From Sphingopyxis lindanitolerans (GTDB lineage: Bacteria > Pseudomonadota > Alphaproteobacteria > Sphingomonadales > Sphingomonadaceae): a stretch of DNA of 64,000 nt. Position numbers and translations under genes: made by a program. The stretch spans positions 499,251-563,250 of the forward strand of contig NZ_CM009578.1 of NCBI RefSeq assembly GCF_002993885.1. The letters are read 5' to 3'. Positions 59,796 through 64,000 of the stretch are shown one piece after another; the first letter of the stretch is position 1, and each line of letters opens with the position of its first letter. The notes under the pieces were generated by a model that saw only the letters and a program-made list of their open reading frames with translations, had not been told where the DNA came from and did no database searches.

Positions 59796-60938
59796 ATGCG
59801 GATCGGAAAGCCTGTCGCCGAAGTCGATGAACTGGTGACGCTCCTCTATCGGGGGCCGCTGGAACCAACGCCGTGGCTCGGCTTTCTCGAGGCGCTGAGT
59901 CGGCGGATGCGCTGCACCAGGTCCGCCATCACCTTGCGCCTCAGCCGACAGGGCACGCCGCCCTTGATCATCTGGGGACCGCCGCTCGTGATCGACGAGC
60001 GCAAAGCGCGCGATATTCACGCGGTCCATGCCGAGATCGGCGATCTCGACCCGCTGCGCAACGCCCTGACCAAGGCCGGCGACATCTTCCGGCTGAGCGA
60101 GCTGATTTCGCGGGGCGACCTTCGCGAAAACCGCTTCTATCGTGAGATATTGCAGCCCTATGGCATCGAGTATCAACTCGGCATGTATATATCCGAACCC
60201 GGCGGCTGGGAGGGCAATGTCGGCCTCACCAACGGCCCGGAGGAAGAGGATTTCACCGACGACGACAAGCAGGTGCTGCTCGCGCTGCGCCCGCATCTCG
60301 AACAGTCGCTCGCGCTGTTCTCGCGCATGCGCCGCGACGAGACCGAGTTGCAGGTGATGATCGACACGCTCGACCGGCTGACGCTCTGCACGTTCATCCT
60401 CGACGGCGCGGGCCACATCCTGCGCACAAACAGCGCGGGCCGCGCCCTGATCAAATCAAGCCGCGCGCTCCGCGCCGCCGACAATCGGCTGGCTCTGGCG
60501 AGCAAGACCGCCAACGCGCAGCTCCAGAAACTGATTGGACAGGCGGTTTCGGCCCGGCGCGATGGGGGCAGTTTCGCCGAGGGCCTCCGCGTCGAGGCGG
60601 ACAGCGACCGGCATCTGGGCGTCCTCGTGCGAACGATCGAGACGCCGTCACGCTACGACAATGAGTCCGGCCCGACCGCGGTGGTCTATGTGTCGGGGCT
60701 GGACAACAACCAGCCGCTCGAACGGCTGGTCAGCCAGATTTTCGACCTCACCCCGTCCGAAGCCCATCTGGCGGCGCTGCTCGCGACCGGACTCAGCCTG
60801 GCCGAAGCCGCCACCAGGCTGGACCTGACCGAGAATACGGTGCGCAGCTATTGCAAGACCATCCTCAGCAAGACCGGCGTCAGCCGTCAGGCCGATCTCG
60901 TTCGCCTCATCCTGCGCAGCGTCGCCGTCCTCGGCTGA
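59796..60938 (+). CDS. LuxR-family transcriptional regulator
   Basis: 380 residues from ATG 59796, with GGAG five bases upstream; an in-frame ATG at 59760 lacks one. The C-terminal 60 residues are a LuxR helix-turn-helix: FDLTPSEAHLAALLATGLSLAEAATRLDLTENTVRSYCKTILSKTGVSRQADLVRLI. The N-terminal 300 residues are not an autoinducer domain; TFILDGAGHILRTNSAGRAL looks PAS-like. Cytosolic regulator. Its place between the ligase and the MFS operon makes it a candidate controller of the catabolic genes. Confidence 0.85.
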   Translation: MRIGKPVAEVDELVTLLYRGPLEPTPWLGFLEALSRRMRCTRSAITLRLSRQGTPPLIIWGPPLVIDERKARDIHAVHAEIGDLDPLRNALTKAGDIFRLSELISRGDLRENRFYREILQPYGIEYQLGMYISEPGGWEGNVGLTNGPEEEDFTDDDKQVLLALRPHLEQSLALFSRMRRDETELQVMIDTLDRLTLCTFILDGAGHILRTNSAGRALIKSSRALRAADNRLALASKTANAQLQKLIGQAVSARRDGGSFAEGLRVEADSDRHLGVLVRTIETPSRYDNESGPTAVVYVSGLDNNQPLERLVSQIFDLTPSEAHLAALLATGLSLAEAATRLDLTENTVRSYCKTILSKTGVSRQADLVRLILRSVAVLG

Positions 60939-60992
60939 CGCGCCCACCCAAAGCGATGAGCGGCGCGCGCAGCCCAGGTAGAGTGCCAGGCG

Positions 60993-62354
60993 TCAGCCTT
61001 CGACCGCACGGCGGTAATGCGGCAGGGCGACGAGAAGCAGGCCGATGATCAGCGGCAGCGCGACCGCGCCGGCTATCGCGATCGAATAGCCGAGCGCCGC
61101 CTGATCGCCGAAGCCGAAATCGGTAATCGCGGCGATGACGCTGGCGCCCAGCCCCATTCCGACCAGATTGACGAACAGCAACGAGATGGCGGTCACCTGC
61201 CCGCGTAGCTGATTGGGCGTCACATCCTGGATCGCCGTCAGCATCACGCCCTGCGAAGCCTGTCCGATAAGCGTCCCGATCGCCATCATGACCAGCGACC
61301 AGAATGCCGTCGGCATCAGCGGTGCGATGATCAGCGGCACGCCCTTCAGCAAGGTCGCGATCAACACGACGCGCATATTGGCGTCGGCCCGCCCGTTTTG
61401 CATCAGCCGTCCGGCAAACCAGCCGCCTGCCAGAGTGCCAGTGGTGCCACACACCAGCATCACCATCCCGTACGACATTCCCACCTCGGCGGGGCTCATG
61501 CCGTAACTGCGGATCAGGAAGGTCGGGAACCACAGCGCGGTGCCGATCGCCAGCAGTGCAATCAGCGCGAGCGAACCGATCAGCGAGCCGAACAGCGCCC
61601 AGCGCTCGGAAATATAAGCAAAGCCTTCGCGCAGGCTGCTCTGCGCCGACAGGTTCGCCGCCACTTCTTGCCGCGCTGGCTCGCGGATTGTCATCATCAG
61701 TGCGGCGATGATCAATCCGGGCGCCGCGACGCACAGGAACACCATCTGCCACGGTTCGAAACTGCCGAGCAGCGGCAATGTCACGCCGCCCATTTTCGTG
61801 AAGCGCACGAGCAGCCAGCCGCCGATCAAAAGGGCCAGCCCGCCGCCGATCGGATAGCCGATCGCATAAAAGCTGATCGCCAGCGCCCGTCTGCGGCGCT
61901 CGAAATAGTCGCTGATCAGCGAATAGGCGGTCGGGCTGAGCGTCGCTTCGCCCACGCCGACCCCGACGCGGGCAAGGAAGAGCCCGATGAAGCTGCTGGT
62001 AAAGCCGCAGGCCGCCGTCATCGCGGACCAAAAAATGACCCCCCACACGATCAGCGTCGCGCGCCTTTTGGTGCGATCGACGAAACGGCCGATCGGCAAC
62101 GCGGCAATGCTGTAGAGGAGGGAAAAGGCAAAGCCCTGAAGCAGGCTGATCTCGAAATCGCTGAGGTTCAGGTCGCGCTGGATCGGTTCGACCATCAGCG
62201 TCAGCACACGGGCATCGATCGCGCTGAAGCAATAGCCGGCGAAAAGGATCGCGACGACCAGCCAGCGATAGAAACCGCCCTTGACCCCCGCGCCCGCCGC
62301 GTCCCCCGCGCCCTGCGGCTGGGCCTGCCCTTCTGACACTACGGCCGTCACCAT
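60993..62354 (-). CDS. MFS transporter
   Basis: 453 residues with about 12 transmembrane helices. MFS marks: AIDARVLTLMVEPIQRDLNLSD, the loop 2-3 motif GRFVDRTKRRATLI, and RVGVGVGEATLSPTAYSLISDYFERRRRALAISFYAIGYPIGGG, the pattern of the spinster-like/anion-cation symporter branch common in sphingomonad catabolic loci. Inner-membrane uptake or export of an organic acid or lipid-like compound is likely. ATG 62354 overlaps the SDR stop by 7 nt, so it is the third gene of the operon. Confidence 0.9.
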   Translation of the reverse strand: MVTAVVSEGQAQPQGAGDAAGAGVKGGFYRWLVVAILFAGYCFSAIDARVLTLMVEPIQRDLNLSDFEISLLQGFAFSLLYSIAALPIGRFVDRTKRRATLIVWGVIFWSAMTAACGFTSSFIGLFLARVGVGVGEATLSPTAYSLISDYFERRRRALAISFYAIGYPIGGGLALLIGGWLLVRFTKMGGVTLPLLGSFEPWQMVFLCVAAPGLIIAALMMTIREPARQEVAANLSAQSSLREGFAYISERWALFGSLIGSLALIALLAIGTALWFPTFLIRSYGMSPAEVGMSYGMVMLVCGTTGTLAGGWFAGRLMQNGRADANMRVVLIATLLKGVPLIIAPLMPTAFWSLVMMAIGTLIGQASQGVMLTAIQDVTPNQLRGQVTAISLLFVNLVGMGLGASVIAAITDFGFGDQAALGYSIAIAGAVALPLIIGLLLVALPHYRRAVEG

Positions 62355-63217
62355 GCCGACGGCGGGTTCTGCCGCGCCAGTATCTGTTCGGTCCGGGCGG
62401 CGATCAGCACGTCATTCTCCTCGCTTTCGGGCAACAGCCAGAAACGCCCCGCCCGAATGCCGTCGAGTGCGAAGGCGGATACCTCCTCGGGCTCGGTCAG
62501 TTGCAGCTTGAGGCCGGTCGTCCGTACCAGATCTTCCATTGTGCGATAGGCGACCTTGGTCTGGGCTTCATTTTCGACATAATCCGCCGGGCGCACCTCG
62601 CCCGATGCCATGATCCCCGTATTGACCGTGTGCGGCCCCGGAAAGAGCGTCGCCGCGCGCAGTTTTCCGCCTTCGCGCAGCAATTGCTGGTGCAAGACTT
62701 CGGAAATGCTGGTCACCGCCGCCTTGGTGGCGGCATAGATGGGGGTGTTGGGAAGCGATCGCAGCCCGCCGTTGGTCGAACTGGTGTTGACGATCACCCC
62801 CTCCTGCCCCGCGTCGATCATGCGCGGCACGAAGGCGGCAATCCCGTGGATGACGCCAAGCACGTTGACGTCGATCCCCCAGCGCCAGTCGCTGATCGGA
62901 AGCGTCCAGATCTTGCGCTGCGCCTCGCCCAGCCCGACGCCCGCATTGTTGAACAGGATATGCACCGTATCGAACTGGCCAAAGACCTGATCGGCCAGCG
63001 CCCGCACCGACGCTTCCTTGGTCACGTCGCACGCGATGGCGAGCACCTGCCCCGACCCCAGCGCGTCGATCTCGGCGCGGACGGCTTCAAGCCGCGCCGG
63101 ATCGATATCGGCAATCACCACATGCGCCCCGGCGCGGGCGAGGTCGGCGCACAGACATTTGCCGACCCCGCTCGCTCCACCGGTCACGACGGCCACCCGG
63201 CCGGAAAAATCGTCCAT
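62348..63217 (-). CDS. Short-chain dehydrogenase/reductase
   Basis: 289 residues from ATG 63217, overlapping the preceding stop by 3 nt. Classical SDR with FSGRVAVVTGGASGVGKCLCADLARAGAHVVIADID, NNAGVGLGEAQRKIW, catalytic Ser in NTSSTNGG and Tyr/Lys in YAATK; a C-terminal extension of about 50 residues (EENDVLIAARTEQILARQ) is typical of a sphingomonad SDR subgroup. Middle gene between a decarboxylase-fold protein and the MFS transporter. Substrate unknown. Confidence 0.85.
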   Translation of the reverse strand: MDDFSGRVAVVTGGASGVGKCLCADLARAGAHVVIADIDPARLEAVRAEIDALGSGQVLAIACDVTKEASVRALADQVFGQFDTVHILFNNAGVGLGEAQRKIWTLPISDWRWGIDVNVLGVIHGIAAFVPRMIDAGQEGVIVNTSSTNGGLRSLPNTPIYAATKAAVTSISEVLHQQLLREGGKLRAATLFPGPHTVNTGIMASGEVRPADYVENEAQTKVAYRTMEDLVRTTGLKLQLTEPEEVSAFALDGIRAGRFWLLPESEENDVLIAARTEQILARQNPPSAW

Positions 63218-64000
63218 CAGGCGGCCTTTCGCTTGCCGACATCGACGCCGACATTGCGCGGATCGTCCTGCCGGCCGACCCAGTGCGGGGCGATCCACTC
63301 GCCCGGCACCTTGCGCAGCAACGTGCCGCCGGTTGCCGTCCCGCCTTCGACATATTGCATGTCGACGATACGGCGAACGGGAATATCGGCGAGAGGATCG
63401 AAGGCCGAATCGCGCAGAGTGATCGTCCCCGTCATCGCGCGCCGCGCATCGTAATTGCGTTCCCAGTTGAGACGGGTGAGGAAGACGTCGCCGTCGAACT
63501 GGCCCGGCTGATCGATCGACGGCATGCCCTTGTAGCAGAACAGATGCTCTTCGAACTTCAGCGGCTGATCGATGGGTTCGCCGATCGTGCCTTCGATTTC
63601 GAAATAGGTGACACCGTGGCGCGAGCAGGTCGCGCGCAGATGATCGCCATTGCGCTCGAAATGCGTTTCCGCGATCTTTTTCGGTTCGCCGAAACGTTCG
63701 CGGCCCGAGGTGACGACGGTTTCGCCTTCCATCGCCATGTGGAAGCAATAGGCGCCCGGCGCCCCTTCGTGAGTGCAATTGACCCCCATCGTCAGCGCGC
63801 CGATTTCGACCGTGTCGGTTTCGGTCACATGCATCGCCACATGCACCATCTGCAGCCAGATTTCGGGCCTTTCGATCGCGACCAGCGGCTGCGGCAACAG
63901 CGCCGCGATGATGTCCGGGTCGGTCTCATATGTCGCGCGAATTCCGTAGACGGTGTTGCGCAGCATGCCGGACGCACGGGTTTCGACGGGGCCTTGAATA
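63217..64000 (-). CDS. Acetoacetate decarboxylase-fold protein, 5' end off the right edge
   Basis: Partial. A start at ATG 63966 would give 249 residues, but the frame stays open to the window edge (…GPVETRASG before Met), which resembles the N-terminus of longer homologues, so the true start is likely beyond 64000. The ADC superfamily pattern includes VHVAMHVTETDTVEIGALTMG, ERFGEPKKIAE (the Lys pair that holds the catalytic lysine in acetoacetate decarboxylase) and LTRLNWERNYDARRAM. Many such proteins act on other keto acids. First visible gene of an operon with the SDR and MFS genes. Confidence 0.78.
   Translation of the reverse strand, partial: IQGPVETRASGMLRNTVYGIRATYETDPDIIAALLPQPLVAIERPEIWLQMVHVAMHVTETDTVEIGALTMGVNCTHEGAPGAYCFHMAMEGETVVTSGRERFGEPKKIAETHFERNGDHLRATCSRHGVTYFEIEGTIGEPIDQPLKFEEHLFCYKGMPSIDQPGQFDGDVFLTRLNWERNYDARRAMTGTITLRDSAFDPLADIPVRRIVDMQYVEGGTATGGTLLRKVPGEWIAPHWVGRQDDPRNVGVDVGKRKAA

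Noticed and set aside
1..64000. CRISPR arrays or tandem direct repeats
   Set aside because: Repeats found are paired inverted arms in intergenic gaps. No regular repeat-spacer series and no cas-like gene was seen.

Overview
The window is high-GC alphaproteobacterial DNA. Gene content points to Sphingomonadales, most like a Sphingopyxis/Sphingomonas-type organism: a DUF2849-cysI-DUF934-cysH sulfur operon, UPF0262 protein, RcnB-like protein, DoxX protein, many acyl-CoA catabolic genes, and several families of long intergenic inverted repeats. The genus is an inference from family content; there is no rRNA here.

Layout. 1-6.2 kb: secreted or exported proteins of unknown role (TPR protein running off the left edge, Tat-like coiled-coil protein, A/E/R-rich protein, RcnB-like protein, lipoprotein, SH3 protein) around an acetyl-CoA acetyltransferase. 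6.3-12.6 kb: D-2-hydroxyacid dehydrogenase, a nitronate-monooxygenase-like flavoprotein, a GT4 glycosyltransferase overlapping an alpha/beta hydrolase, and a divergent astD. 12.6-16.6 kb: assimilatory sulfur/siroheme operon (cobA, DUF2849, cysI, DUF934, cysH). 16.7-23.6 kb: housekeeping genes (dnaB, UPF0262, GH25-like protein, cdd, dcd, DoxX, saccharopine-dehydrogenase-like reductase, thioesterase). 23.8-28.2 kb: a two-component system whose kinase carries an apparent homopolymer frameshift, an EF-hand protein, and a hydrolase-OsmC fusion. 28.2-31.0 kb: tRNA-Gly(UCC) followed by a P4-type integrase, a HEPN-like gene and a LysR-type remnant, which looks like a small integrated element or its scar.

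31.0-37.7 kb is a catabolic block (HsaA-like flavin monooxygenase, CaiB-type CoA-transferase, ABM protein, SDR, acyl-CoA synthetase, MDR reductase) whose substrate is unknown. 38.3-43.3 kb holds a mannose-related locus behind a strikingly AT-rich leader: a GT4 glycosyltransferase fused to an alpha/alpha-barrel-like domain, a GH130 glycoside phosphorylase-like protein, and on the facing strand a PMM-like HAD phosphatase/mutase with a small partner. Together these could form a synthesis/phosphorolysis cycle for a mannose oligomer. This is the best candidate for an undescribed system.

43.5-64.0 kb is dominated by a 13-gene, tightly coupled run (45.6-57.8 kb) matching the HIP (steroid C/D ring) degradation set known from Actinobacteria and some Proteobacteria: IpdA/IpdB-like CoA-transferase-fold hydrolase, two crotonase-family enzymes, an IpdC-like flavoprotein, two acyl-CoA dehydrogenase pairs, FadA6-like thiolase, IpdF-like SDR, another SDR and a MaoC hydratase. 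A convergent FadD3-like ligase follows, then a divergent LuxR-type regulator with no KstR2-like TetR in view, and an MFS / SDR / acetoacetate-decarboxylase-fold operon running off the right edge. No CRISPR array, rRNA, insertion sequence or replication origin was seen.
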